Below, in pieces: positions 31,786 through 44,119 of a stretch of DNA of 64,000 nt. Every line of letters begins with the position of its first letter. Position 1 is the stretch's first letter. The DNA is taken from positions 10,891,969 through 10,955,968 of the forward strand of contig OX352762.1 in the NCBI GenBank assembly GCA_947095585.1, written 5' to 3'. Below the pieces are notes generated by a model, which was given only the letters and a program-made list of their open reading frames with translations, ran no database searches and was not told the origin of the DNA. The translations under genes and the position numbers were made by a program. Source of the DNA: Nephrocerus scutellatus (taxonomy: Eukaryota > Arthropoda > Insecta > Diptera > Pipunculidae).

Positions 31786-32020
31786 TAATCTGGCATAGAT
31801 TTATTTTTTGGTTGTCAAGTTGATCGTTCTTTCTAACAAAAAAAAACAACCTACGGTAGATCGGATTTCCTCTCTAACAGATCTTGATATTTTGGGAGAT
31901 TTACTCCTCTTTTCATTAACACACATGCAAGAAAAAAATTTAAACAAAAGATTCTCGGCTTTCGTTATCGTCTTTTTGAGAAAAAATCTAAGCTCGAGCG
32001 CAGATTTCTAAAACAAAACA
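31786..32020 (+). repeat. Dispersed repeat R560, left-half copy
   Basis: TTTTTTGGTTGTCAAGTTG, CTACGGTAGATCGGA and CAAAAGATTCTCGGC are shared with the reverse complement of 61448-61700 and, in part, with 62575-62640. Confidence 0.85.
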
Positions 32021-32119
32021 AAAAACCACATAACTTACTTACACCAAACTTTATTTCTAATAAAAATATGCAGCACTTTTCAAACTGTATGGAATTGTCC
32101 CAATACAGAATGAAAATAA

Positions 32120-33000
32120 TTATTATGCTCTCTTTGTCACAAGGTTTTCAAAGGAAAAACTGTCAAAGTTGATACGTATTAAGGCAGCTGTTCGAAGATA
32201 ACATCCCTGTTCATTGAAAAGAAATGTCCGGTAACGGCTGATAAAGACGAACGCCATTGTGCAGACAGAAAAAATATTGAAAATTTTCTGTGAGAGTGTA
32301 AGGAACAAAAGACGAAAACGACTACTTGGACTGTTTGGTTTTTTTTTTTTTTGTTTTTCGTGGCCCGTTGCCGTTGTCCTTGTCATTGTGATTGTAGCAT
32401 CTCGTATGGTAATAAGACAACTACGGGAATTGAAATTTAGAAAACGATTTTGTTATAAATGAATGAATTGTATAGAAATTTTGAGTGAGATAGCTTGGAA
32501 AAATATTCTTAAGAGTACAGTGTATATTAAAAAAATTGGTCTGTTAAAATTCGAATGTCATTAATAAACGATCAAATAGTGCATGAACCAAAAAACAAGT
32601 GCCAAACTTAACGAACAGTATACGGCTATACGCATCTTAAACCAATTTGAATCTGCATTTATGACTTTCTGTATTTACCACAGTTTACACAAACAATTTT
32701 TTTTGTCGAATGATTACTGTCGCATTAGTACGTCATCATTTTCTTTAACTGCTGAAAATCAAAACCACCATTTTTGTACTGCTTGCACAATGCACACTCA
32801 GAAGTCAGAAAATACTCAGTAATCGTGTGGTTGGTAAAAAAGGTTTTGCTGTGGGGCCTTGGCCAACTTGATAGGTTGATATAAAACGAAACGATACCCG
32901 TTCGCGAAGTTCTTCGGTTTTTTCGGCTGCTGCAAGGCTGCCGTTGCCCGTTGCATAAAACGGGAAATTCACTTCTTCTTGGCCAAATAAAAATCCCATT
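32120..33000. other. Intergenic, no gene recognised
   Basis: Open frames are short and low-complexity. Confidence 0.4.
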
Positions 33001-34172
33001 GGCTATCTCACTTCAATAAATGTAGTCGTGCTCGATGTACTATCTAGTGTATTGTGGTCGTTCCTGCTTGTGTCGCCTACCTACCTTAGCAGTGCATCTC
33101 AATTTAAAGATGGCTGCCGTCGTTCTTTCTGGGTGATATTCGTGTGTGCAAATTTTGGATTTTTCATCAATTTCTACAGTGAAAATTTGTTACAAAATCA
33201 TTTTCTGCAAATTGTCGTTTGCACAAAATTGAATTAAATGTAAATTAAATTTGAAATAAGTATATTTTTAAGTAAGTGAGTGCCCCATCAGCGGCAGGCG
33301 AAAGAAAAGCCAAAACGACTTCGGCAACGACAACGACTCCTACGAAAAAAAGGGAAAACCTTTAAAAACGGATTATTTTCTAACAATTAATGGAACTACT
33401 GCAGTTCTTTAGTTCTTTCCAACTGATAATAATTATGAGTGCAATTTTGTTGTTTTAATTAAGTCTTTTCAAAGAAGTGCATGATCGGAAGAGTAATTCA
33501 ATTTTAAAAACTCTCATTTGCATAACGATTCAATTGTTTTTTGTTTATTAATAAATATACAACAATATAAAATTATTATTTTTCAATTCTCTTTGTATTG
33601 AAATTTTGAGTTGCTTTTTATTGGTTTTGATTTTGACTTTGTCGTTCCCCGAACCCCGAAATGAATTATATTTTTTTTGCTGCTCTAAGAGCATATTGTA
33701 TACAAACACACTCATATTGAAATATACTGTCGACGACTCAGAATAAGTGATTGTGTGCGAAGTGTTTCGCGTGTGTGAATTGTGAATAGCTCTTCACTCA
33801 GCGGCCAAATTGATGGTTGGCTTTCAGTGTATGTGTTTGTGTGTTGTGTGTAGTGCAGCGGTGAGCAATGACAATATGAAATATGTTCTTAAATAACAAA
33901 AAAGAAAAATCGTAGCTCGAGAAAATCACCAAAATTTTGAATTGTGGTCTAATAACTTAAGCTGTTTAAGAAATGAAATTTTGCTCTAAAAATGGCGAAC
34001 AAAGTTAATTAGAAATTAGTATGAAATTTTCGGTTTTATTGAGTGGAGTGAATATCAAAATAGAGAAATCGCCCAAATTGGAAGTCTCAAAAATACAAAA
34101 ACAGGAAGCCCATTAAGGCAAAAGCAGTAAAATGAAAGAAGAGGAACCATAAAGCAGATAAAACAGAAAACG
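33000..34172 (+). promoter_or_regulatory. Possible promoter and non-coding first exon (weak)
   Basis: A repeat-free stretch with several TCAGT initiator-like sites (for example near 33826), GT-rich sequence (33825-33860), and a consensus donor GTAAGA at 34173. No open frame of note. It could be the 5' UTR exon of a gene whose coding exons lie beyond the window, or simply unique intergenic DNA. Confidence 0.2.
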
Positions 34173-34689
34173 GTAAGAATCAATACGACAACGTTGCATT
34201 TGAGGAGTGAATACGCGTGATGCTTTTCGGGATGTTGTGCAGAAGTCAACCTTCGTTTTGATTACCTTTTTAGGTTGTTACACCGTCGAAATGTCCTACT
34301 TTGCGAACGGCGTTGATCATAAATTATTTCTAATAACTGCAAATTAATTATTTGAACCTTTTCTTTCTGTCACAAAAATGTAATGATTTGGCAAAAAGTT
34401 ATGTTGTTTCCAAAGAAATATTCCTAATGGATAACACGGCAGTTAATGTTTTTTTTCAAGTACTAATAATAAAGAAAATATAAATATTTTACTTTTTATG
34501 AGGTAGCACCTATATCAAAACAAATCCAAACTGATTGTACTTAATACAAAATACAAAATTACAATGAAGTTTAAATTCACTACTGCTAGTCTCGATGTGA
34601 CTAATGAGCAGTTTCAGTTTACATAAAAATAAAAGAAATTACAATTAAGTGACACGCTTTGGAGTCACTAGATTTTATGTTGCGCAACT

Positions 34690-35060
34690 AGATCTTGCGA
34701 TTTTATGCGGTGGTCTTCTTTCATGCTCATTTTGATTGAGGAGTCTAGTAGGATCGTCCGCAAATGTGGCGATTATGTTGCTTCTTGAAGTAGGAAGATC
34801 ATTGGTGAATAGTATAACGTTGGACCAAAGATGCTACCCTGAGGAACTCCTGCTTTTATCTCCTTAAGATCAGAATAAGCACCACCTTGCTTAATTCGGA
34901 AGAAGCGTTGAGTCAAATAGGATTTAAGTATCTTACAGTATTGAACCTGGAGAGTTGTTTCACGTTTGTACAAAAGTCCTTCATGCCAAACCTTGTAAAA
35001 AGCTTGAGCTACATCGAGGAAAATAGCAGAGCAAGCCTTTTTTTTTCTACCTACTTTTCT
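34690..35060 (-). mobile_element. Jockey-like LINE RT fragment
   Basis: The minus strand reads LQVQYCKILKSYLTQRFFRI and then LKEIKAGVPQGSIFGPTLY. GVPQGS is the RT motif before the palm, typical of Jockey/LINE elements. Confidence 0.85.
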
Positions 35061-36115
35061 ATTGCCTCAGTGATTCTGTGGACTTGATATATGGTTGAGT
35101 GTCTGTGTCTAAAGCCACTTGGCGAAGCGTTAAGGATAAGGAGGAGAAGAGGAGATGCCTATGTGCTTGTGTTTTGAATGCCTGCGGATCATAGTGATGT
35201 GGGAAGACAGAGCTTGGCAGATCATTCCATATACGGCTGAAGGACGAATCGCTGAACTTTACTGTACGTCCGATGATAGGCTTGAGGGTAAACTGATGAG
35301 CATTTAGAGCGCCACGAGTATTGCGGTTGAATTCCAGGAGAGGTGGCATTCATCTGACTATTTTTCATGAGCACCGCTGGTGGAAGAAACGGTAAAACAG
35401 TGACAAGCAGGAAATGTTCCTGCGGTGCAGTGCTGTCATCAAACGAAAGAGTGAATTGGATTAGAAGTCACAGATAAGAGATCATTAATAAAAATGAGAA
35501 ATAGTGTCGAGGGCAAAACAGAGCCCTGGGGAACTTTAGACTTGAAAATGTCCAATACAACTTTAATTGAGCGGTCCAAAAGATAGCTTCTAATCCAGTG
35601 AAGCAGTTTATCATCGACTCCATAAGCACGTATTTTGGACAAAAGAGCTCGATGCCAAACTCTGTCAAATGCCTTAGAAATATAAGAGCAACAGCTTTGA
35701 TTTCTCCAAATTGATGCAAAGACCGGTTCCACTGTTCGGTGAGATATATTATCATATCACCACTAGAACGTTGCCAATGAAATCCATTCTGCCGGTCACT
35801 AATGATTTTGTTGGTTTCAAGATATTTCTTGAGCTGAAAATTGATCAGCGTTTTCATGACGTAATCATAATAGATGTAAGTGCTATGGGTCGTTAATAAG
35901 AAGAAGACAACGGCTCTCCTTTTTTGGGTATGGGCTGGACAAAGGCTGTTTTCCAACTTTTCGGAAAGAGTCCGGAAAAATGATGATTGGAGAATGATCT
36001 GAACTAAGAAAAAACCCTTCTTCAACGTGAGGGAAATTTTTTGAGATCTTATTGACAACGAAGGAATCAATTAAGTCAGGAATTTTAGCTGGATCCGTTG
36101 GCCAGTACGTTGGTT
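35060..36115 (-). mobile_element. LINE with RT core and ORF2 end, internal deletion
   Basis: Minus strand: IIYLTEQWNRSLHQFGE (35750-35800), [54 protein letters not shown], then a jump over the palm (about 35440) to ALNAHQFTLKPIIGRTVKFS and RIWNDLPSSVFPHHYDPQAF near the end of ORF2. Same family as 43.7-44.1 and 58.6-59.7 kb. Confidence 0.88.
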
Positions 36116-36479
36116 TACCTGTTGATATAAACTAACAGCCGGTTTCCTGATCTTTTATTACATGCATTACATGCAGTTCCCCTGGTGTTTTTGAGTAATC
36201 CATTTGTATTCCATAACAAAATTTGCAAGTTTTTAATTTTAAGTTCAAGCCTGTCGAGGCGTTTAACTAATAAACTCCTCTTGTTTTTTAAACCTTGTAA
36301 GAATTTTGGATGGAATGTCTTTATCTTGAGTGCTCAACAAAATGTTTAGAGTTCCACTTTAAAAAAACTAACAATCTATTTTCTCTTGCAATAACAAAAT
36401 CGTAAAGAACATGAAATCTTTACTTGGAGCCAAAAAAAACACCAAGATCACAATTTTGAAAAACTCTTTTCAGATTTAC

Positions 36480-37700
36480 TTTTTCAATGATTTTTTATAA
36501 TTTCACAAAAAGGGATGCGATTTTCTTGAGAATGAAAGAACACTGCATTTATTGATATTAAAATAGAGCTTGTTAATGTTACACCAACTTGTAATGCTAT
36601 CAATGTCGTTCTGAAGTAATAAACAATCAGTTTTCCGTTCATTTGAAAAGAACAGCTTAACGCCATCAGGAACCATTTTGCATTTTCAACATAAAGTGGC
36701 AAATCATTTATAAACAAAATAAACAGAACTGGTCTCAAATGACAACCTTGCGGAACGCCAGAGGAATTAAATATAAGGTCGGAAGTTACCTAACCTATTT
36801 TTTTAAAAATTGGATTTAACTTGACTTGAACCATTTTGTCTGTATTTTCGACCACTTCGAGGTACTTTTTAACCACCTTCCACACGACCTAGAGAGCTGA
36901 AATTTTATGAGTGTCTAAGTCCAAAATAGCATTTTTATATTCTACGTATGACGCGTGTCACGTTTCGCGTGTGGCACGTGTGATGGTTTGAAATCACGCT
37001 ATTTTCTTGTTTTTTGAGGTCTTTTTTAGCCACCTTTCGCACGAACTAGAGGGCTTAAATTGCGAGCTGCTCAATGCCAGGCGACCATTTTGATATCCCG
37101 CAACGCGTGTCGCAAGTCGCGTGTGGCGCGTGTGAAGCGTGTGAAGCGTAGAAAAACAAAAAATCAAAACGTTATACTGCACCCGGTGTATAAACCACAT
37201 CCACTTGACGACCATTCTCTATCTCATTTACACAATAATCTGTGGGAAATTAAAGATTTGTCGCAGTAGAACGGCCAGTTCAAAGCCATGCTTCAATTAT
37301 GAAATTCTGTTCCTTAAAGTCGACACAATCTTTTTCTTTACAATTGCCTCGAATTTTTTTAGTATTAAAGGTAGCTTAGAAATTGGCCTATAATTTTCGA
37401 TAAGTAGGCGAGAGATTCAGGCTTATAAATTGGTGACATATATAAGAAAATTTTCATTCTTCCAGAAAGAGATAATTGACCCAAATCTGTCAGTTCACCA
37501 CCCACATTATTAGCATTATCCACATTCAGAATTTCCCCAGCAAAATTTGATGTAAAATAATTTGCAAACATGTTACAAATGGTCATTAGATCTCTACCCA
37601 TAATACGAAAGATTGGAGGGTAATCCAAAAGTGCTATTTTTTTATTCAAGGAGTTCCAGAAAACCTTTTGATTACTCTTTAAATCAGACTCAACAGACTA
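36480..37700 (-). mobile_element. Second LINE family, RT region split by repeat R115
   Basis: Minus strand: NKKIALLDYPPIFRIMGRDL and MFANYFTSNFAGEIL (37365-37649), then ISKLPLI-like RT start (37270-37390), the R115 insertion (36790-37195), then LRPVLFILFINDLPLYVENA (36680-36740) and INAVFFHSQENRI. The 'NYRPIS' and 'FILFINDLP' blocks identify a LINE RT. Confidence 0.8.
36790..37195 (-). repeat. Dispersed repeat R115, reverse tandem copy
   Basis: Reverse complement of the 31390-31730 unit: ACCACTTCGAGGTACTTTTT, CACACGACCTAGAGAGCTGA and ATGACGCGTGTCACG. It divides the LINE at 36480-37700. Confidence 0.85.
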
Positions 37701-38870
37701 AAGATGTATTTCTTAAGAGCTGTCAGAGCAAACATCGAACGTTAAATTGCTAGATATTAGCTGAATTATGCAAACAAATAATGGAAAATGGGTTCAGCGC
37801 ATTCACTCGCGCAATTGTTTCCGCGAAGGACATTTAGATGATGTTTTGTTCCACAATTATTAACGGTTTCTATTGTACTTTCATATGAATTAAATATCAG
37901 CTCAATATCTTATATAAACGTCTTTTTATTAAAAAGAAAAAATGTGTCGCCCTTAATGAAAAACCTTAATGAAAAACAACTAAAAAAAACGTCGAAGCTC
38001 TCTGTCTAGACTAAGCAAACTCCTCTGGTTTGCATGCAGTAATAAAAACAAGAAACTGTGAAGAAAAAGTTTATTCATGGCAAGGGAAAAAGCTTAACAA
38101 TGAATCACTTCAACAGCAATAGTTGCCACCCAACGAATATCAGATCAGCAGCATAACTTTTATTTGTTACAACCACGGCTGAGTAGACTGTTTTCCTTGG
38201 TTTCCATGCCTTCTGCTTTTCATTCTTATTCCATTTTCTCAATTGCATTTCTATCGATTATTTTCTGATGTAAGTCCTTTCATTAAGGTAATTACAAACA
38301 GACAGGATATGTATGAGGGCTAAAACAATTGTTTTAATATGTTTAAGAGGCGGATATAATTTCTAGAAGTCCTCATCGCGTAATCATTCTGTGTGTACAG
38401 CTTGATAGTAGTATTTCTCAGGAGCATGTGTGTGTACTATGTATTGCAATAATAATACATAAATAATGCAATAACCTTAAAATACAGGGTGTCCAGGTTT
38501 GAGATGCTAATCCGTTGAAGGGTTATTCTTTGGCTCATTCTGAGAAAACATCGGGGTTTCAATTTTTGAAATTCTTTGAGATGCAGTAAAAGTAAAATTT
38601 AAATTATCTTTTTACTTTATAACTCTTAAACAGATGTAGATGCAAGATAACCACTTAGATCTTAAATTAGCCTAACAATTACCTGTCAAATAAGACTAAG
38701 TTGGTTGCTCTCGCATTATTATTGTATGGAAGGTGGGACTGGACCCTACTGTTGCAGTTATGCCATATACTAAGCTTGCTAGGCATTGTATTTATTTAGG
38801 AAGTATAGTAATCATGAAAATTTTCGAACTCGGTATTTTTGCAGATTTATCCATTTCTATATCTCCTGAG
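37701..38870. other. Intergenic, no gene recognised
   Basis: Unique AT-rich DNA. ACAGGGTGTCC at 38487 resembles a mariner-type terminus but no partner end was found. Confidence 0.35.
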
Positions 38871-38875
38871 TAAAA

Positions 38876-39285
38876 AATGCGAAAAAAAATCTCTGTCTCT
38901 CCTTGAGTCTGTCTGTCTGTGTCCACTCAAGATTTTTACATAAATTTGAAGGTCCCAGTTGATTTCGGTGTTAATCAGCCAACAGGAAGTGGCAGTTTAC
39001 TTCGACAGATTTTCGAGTTTTTGCAAATATGTATCTCAAAAAGTATAGCACGTATGAGAAATCTGCTTGGTGCAAAAGGAATTTAAACAAAAAAAAACAA
39101 AATTAAAAAAAAAATTACAAAAATTTTTTGTGAAAAGTAACATAAAAATTTAAAAAAAAAATAAAATTTAAATAAAAAAAATTAAAAAAAAACCTTATAA
39201 TTAAAATACATTTTCTGAAGATTCCGGCCCCGACTGCAAAAGAAAGTCTTGTTGTGGCCACCTCCATTTTTTTGTGTTAATTGTT
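38876..39285 (+). repeat. Dispersed repeat R560, right-half copy
   Basis: CTGTCTGTCTGTGTCC, then TTGATTTCGGTGTTAATCAG, a long A-rich stretch (39080-39200) and GATTCCGGCCCCGACTGCAA. It is the reverse orientation of 18880-19320 and 61140-61450. Confidence 0.8.
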
Positions 39286-39289
39286 GGCC

Positions 39290-39960
39290 ACCAGACCAGC
39301 GCTCCATATGTGAGAATAGGGCGCACCACCGGTCACTGAGTCATCCTCGGCTGCAGTCACCATTTCTTACCAATAGTTCTGTTGCTAACATATAGAGCAA
39401 TAAATTCTTTCTTAGTCTTGGATGCTATATTTGACTTCCAGGTGAGTTTCCTATCCAGGATTACGTCAAGATATTTTGCTATTGAGGTAAACGTGAGTCT
39501 CTGACCATTGCAGAACAAAATTCAGCATTGTAAAGTACCATTTCGGGCTTACCAAAGTTAACCCCCAGGCCACAGCCGATCGCCCACTAGCTAACCTTTC
39601 TCGAGCCTTTTCCATGACTGCACTATTCACGGAAGGGTACTTTGTCCTGGCACAAGTATCACTTCGTCTTCTGCATACGCGACAGTTTTTGTCTTGTCCA
39701 ACTCAAGTGTACTAAGGGGACCTTATTTTCACACATAAATAATTAAAATTATTGATAGATTTTAATGTGTAAATCAAAAATAACGGCACTTCACGGCAAT
39801 TGGGGAAGAGTTGAAGAAAGATAAAGCTCATTGCCAGGAACCGCACGCGATGGCGCGTAAACGTAGTAGAGGCCCTATGACCCACAAGGGGATATAGGAC
39901 ATAAGAAAGAAGGAGAGGACTCCCTTAAGAACTTGTACTGGGGCCACTTTTTTACAATAT
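39290..39960. other. Intergenic; possible LINE scrap 39290-39720
   Basis: The minus strand here has short LINE-like wording but no domain I can support. Confidence 0.3.
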
Positions 39961-40107
39961 ACAGGGTGTCCCCTAATTCCGAAACGACAATTTGGGAAAT
40001 AACTCTTGGGTATTGTTCTGAGAAAAAAAAAATCGTTCTACAGTAAGGGTCTATCTCTAAAGTTGACATCATTTATCGGGAATTTAAGAAAAAGCTTACT
40101 TTGGTGT

Positions 40108-40407
40108 GTGGGCGCCGTGGCTCAGTGGAAATGCGCATGGCTACTGAGCAATAGAAAGATGACGTTTGTGGTTCGAATCGCAGTAACACTAAAAGTATTT
40201 TTCACGGTGTCCCACCTCTCGCGAATGGTTGATAAACATTCCGAGAGTAATAACTTGTCTCGGAGAGCTTCTCAATTTGCCGTTCGGATCCGACCTTAAA
40301 TTGTAGGGCCCTTCCATTTGTATCCAAAAAATATACATGCACAACACAAATAGTTGCGAGAAGCTATGCCTTTGGGCCGCAACTGTCTGTCGCGCCGAAT
40401 ATTATTA
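40108..40407 (+). mobile_element. tRNA-derived SINE, copy 2 (about full length, 300 bp)
   Basis: Starts GTGGGCGCCGTGGCTCAGTGG (A box at 40118-40128); B box GGTTCGAATCG at 40170-40180; body with AGCTTCTCAATTTGCCGTTC and GGTTGCGAGAAGC-like blocks; ends GTCTGTCGCGCCGAATATT. Flanked by a perfect 12-bp duplication TTACTTTGGTGT (40096-40107 and 40408-40419). Confidence 0.92.
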
Positions 40408-40419
40408 TTACTTTGGTGT

Positions 40420-41330
40420 ACCCTGACCCATGTTTACGGAAATTGCTTTTTAAAGTACACGGTTGACGGTAGAAACTTCGTTTAGGCCTTAAGAAAAATT
40501 GCCGCACATGTTGTAGTGAGCCTAATACACAAGAGACTAGAGACTCCATTGCATTCAGAAAAATGCACCGTTTGGTGCGGTTTACACGTTGAATACATCA
40601 TCGGACCTCATTTATTCAAAATTGAGGCCGGAGTTCGCGTTACACTCAATTTTGGTGCGGCATACACAATGGTCGCATCATCGTACCCATTCTCTTTAAA
40701 AATAAGGCCTGCGTTCACATCACACTGAAGGAAGGTCGTTACCGCACCACGATCAATAGTTTTTTGTTTTAAAATATGGATAACCTTGATTCGAACGAGA
40801 TGTGTTTTCATCAGGATGGTGCTACGTGCCAGTACGGCAACGGCAACCATTGACTTTAAATCAAGATTTGGCGATAAGTGAACCTGTCAATTAGCCTCCG
40901 TTGGTGCGATTTGACACCTCTCGATTATTTACTGTGTAGTCACTGGTTTATCTATAAATAAATAGGCAAAGACAAAACAGTTCAGTACCGTTTTCTCCTC
41001 TGTTTGTTAACCGATTTTATTTTACATATAAAAGTTTATGGTCTCAGATATACAATGAACGCGAATGTATAAGAGTAGAAATAAAATGTTCGAAATATGC
41101 AAATTTATATGTTTTCCACAAATTTTCAATGTTTATGGTCGAATTTTGACCACCGGGCGAACACTTGTACTGATAAATGGCATCAGGATGCCAACATTGT
41201 TCGTGTTATTTGTGACATACGTCAGCAGCAGCGGTAGAAAAAATTGTTTGAAATTGGACGTCCAGAATGCGCTTCCTCAAGAAAGACGCGGTCATATGAC
41301 CAAAATCATTTTTAAATGTTAATGCGATAT
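40420..41330 (+). mobile_element. Tc1/mariner transposase remnant
   Basis: Frame-shifted + strand: PLHSEKCTVWCGLHVEYIIG (40550-40610), VTLKEGRYRTTI, FHQDGATCQ (second catalytic Asp), CDLTPLDYLL (third Asp), and the C-terminal end reading SSRKTRSYDQNHF / HMTKIIFKC with a stop at 41320-41322. Strong family likeness but multiple breaks. Confidence 0.85.
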
Positions 41331-41779
41331 GTATTGACATTAAGTTGTTTGTGTTATTTTTTATAATTTCAAGTGTTATCGGGCTTAAAACACACCCATT
41401 ATATTTTGCTATTACTGCACATTTCAAATGGGAGAACACATTTTATGAGACTTACAGTATCATAAAGTTGATTACGTTCAACATATGTTTTTCGGAATTG
41501 TTATTTGAAAAAGCTCGTTTTGATGCAAAATGTTTCTGCGATCACGTTTTTTCTAACATTTTGGTTGGTTAGAACAGTCTGTCCGTCATATTGTTGAAGC
41601 TTGTTGGTAGGTTAAGTTGAATCATGATAGTGACGCTTAATCTACCTAGTAAGTCGTTTCAGTTTATACAGCATGTCAACTTTATCTGGATAATAATTAC
41701 TGCAAAGCGCTAGTTTTTTCCGACACTTAAGGAATCGAAAGTGCCGCTTTAACATACATTTTTTGGCTAAAGTGCGTTT

Positions 41780-42930
41780 TACTGAATGTAAAAATTACGG
41801 CTTTCGGACTCCCCCCATCTGAACAGACTTCAAAAACAGTAATCTTTTCTCGCGGAAATTCCCCCTCAAGGAGAGAGGGTTTTAATTTTTTGAGCACTTT
41901 TTTGAAAAATGCATTTTTCTAAGTGGTTTGATGGATGTTAGGGGGTTAATTGGTATCATATAAAAGGCAATAAAAATACCTTCCTTCCTATAAATTTGGT
42001 CCAATTCAACCCCCCTCGATAGAGTTAGAGCCAAAAAATGACTTTCACATTAAAGTTCATCAGGGGGCGTATTCAAAAGTGGGCGGGCCCAAATATTGGT
42101 ATCAAATGAAAGGTGATAATTACTTCTACACGGCCGTACTTTTTTTATGGGCGTACGACAGCTGAAACGGAAGTTTGGTCAAGTTCCCTTTAGTTGAGAG
42201 GGGTTTCCAAATTTTTGAGTTATTTTAGGAAAAGTGAACTTTTCTAATTGGTTTGATGGATGTTAGGGGGTTAATTATTATGAAATAAAAGGCAATAAAA
42301 ATACCTGCCGTCATATAGAAAATTGGGTCCAATCCAACCTTACTCGTCAGAGTTAGAGAAAAAAAAATTATTTCACATTAAAGTTCAGCAGGAGGCGTGT
42401 GCAAAAGAGGGCGGGCATAAATATTGGTATCAAATGAAAGGTGAAAATTTGTTCTACATAACTGCATTATGGGCGTGACCCAATCTTTATTTAATAAAAC
42501 TACAACAAGTGATGATATGATTCCCTAGCTTATTTTGTTTATATTCAGATATGAGTTTTTCCTTTTAAAATGCGTTTTTGAACGTTATGGACACACTGTA
42601 AGGTAAAGTGTGCTCAATTAATTTATATTTATATAGGAGTTTTACACAGTCATACTATTAGCAAATGGTATGGCTGTGCAGAAGTAATTTTTACCTTTCA
42701 TTTTCTAACAATATAAAGGCCCACTCACTTTTAAATAAGCCCCCTGCTGAACTTAAATGTGAAAATAATGTTTTGTGATTCAAAATCCCTTAAAATTCGG
42801 TAAAACACATATTTGCCCATTTTTTTGTTTACAATAAAGTTATCCGAAGGATTTCGACAGAATCCTTTGCTTTAAAGAATTGAAAGGACCGCTTTAATAT
42901 GCATTTCCTTCTTTAGATAAATTTATCCGA
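41780..42930. repeat. Direct and inverted repeat block, about 310-bp units
   Basis: Two direct units (about 41860-42150 and 42200-42480), each with GGTTTGATGGATGTTAGGGG, AAAAGGCAATAAAAATACCT, and ATTGGTATCAAATGAAAGGT. A third, inverted unit lies at 42640-42790 (GCAGAAGTAATTTTTACCTT and AAGCCCCCTGCTGAACTTAA). Flanks at 41720-41765 and 42870-42915 share GAA(T)CGAAAG-GCCGCTTTAA-type wording. No coding capacity. Confidence 0.85.
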
Positions 42931-42934
42931 AGGA

Positions 42935-43690
42935 GTAAGACGAAATAAAGGTTCCGTACGGTACATACACGTGAACAGCTTGCATGGGTTATTTATTAAA
43001 ACAAGAACAGCACTCACAACTACATGAAACTCTCAAAGGAGACAAAGCACACTGACTTTTTCGTTTCTATTGCGCACGAGATGCTGCATGAGTGTAATGT
43101 CATGCAAGGTCAGGTGAAGAAAGGTACATAACAAACGGCCACAATAACAATTCAGATATTTTTATTTCATTTGAAAAGAAACAACCACCATTGTGGTGTA
43201 ACCATCTGAAAGTATACTGCAGTTGAGTATTCCACAAGGGATTGATGTGGAAACGCCCATATACGACACACACACCGCATTGTGCCTGACCTGTCATATT
43301 GAGTAGGGTTTTCGCATATTTACGCGTACGCATAGAAAAAAATCGTTTACATACAGGGTGCATACTTACATCCCTTTTTATAGCTATCAACCTCTATCTC
43401 TTCTTCTAACAATAATCTTTTGCGGCATAGAAATTAAATTTAAATTGAAGTTACCATGCATACAACGAGTTCATTAGATTTCCAGTCCGGATTCTGTGGG
43501 TTTGTGGCAATGCATGTTTAATGGGAAACGCATAGCACACCTTATAAATTGCATTTTTGTTAATCATTCATTCTCATCAGCACGAGTTGATTTTACGGAT
43601 TTTTCTAGAAACTTAAACTTTTTCCAAAATCCTGGTACTTCCGAGTATCGAACACTCTATGGGATAAATTTGGATTCGTACTCATTTAGT
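42935..43690. other. Intergenic, no gene recognised
   Basis: Only short low-complexity open frames. Confidence 0.4.
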
Positions 43691-43699
43691 TGGCAGACT

Positions 43700-44075
43700 A
43701 ATTGACCTCAGCATACACAAATCAACTGGACCAAATGGTACTCCCCCATTAGTTCTTAATCGCTGTCATTACCATTGCGTAGGCTTTTCTAGTTATCCTA
43801 TTCTTCTGGACTGTTTCCGAGTAGTTGGAAAACAGCATTTATCCAGACTATACTAGGAAAAGGCGAACCTTTATGTCTCTCTTTGTACCGACTCATAGCA
43901 CAAATGTCCCTTTTTTATAAGGACATGGAGACGCTGATTAACCGTCTGCTTATAAAATATTTTGAATCACGAGAACTACTCAAACCAATGATGGTATATT
44001 TGATATTTAAAAGTCATTTGACAGAGTTTGGCACCAAGCTCTTTAAACAACATGTGTGCTAAGGAGTCGATGAAG
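43700..44075 (+). mobile_element. LINE RT fragment
   Basis: Frame-shifted reading DISIHKSTGPNGTPPLVLN, then MET-LINRLL-KYFESRELL and KSFDRVWHQAL. These are RT blocks of the same family as 35.1-36.1 kb. Confidence 0.8.
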
Positions 44076-44119
44076 ACCATTGTCTTATATATCAGCAGTT
44101 TGGATGTTAAAGAGTCTTG

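Noticed and set aside
38487..39990. ACAGGGTGTCC at 38487 and ACAGGGTGTCC at 39961 as ends of one mariner-type element
   Set aside because: Both are in the same orientation, not inverted, and no transposase lies between them; they may be single termini of separate remnants.
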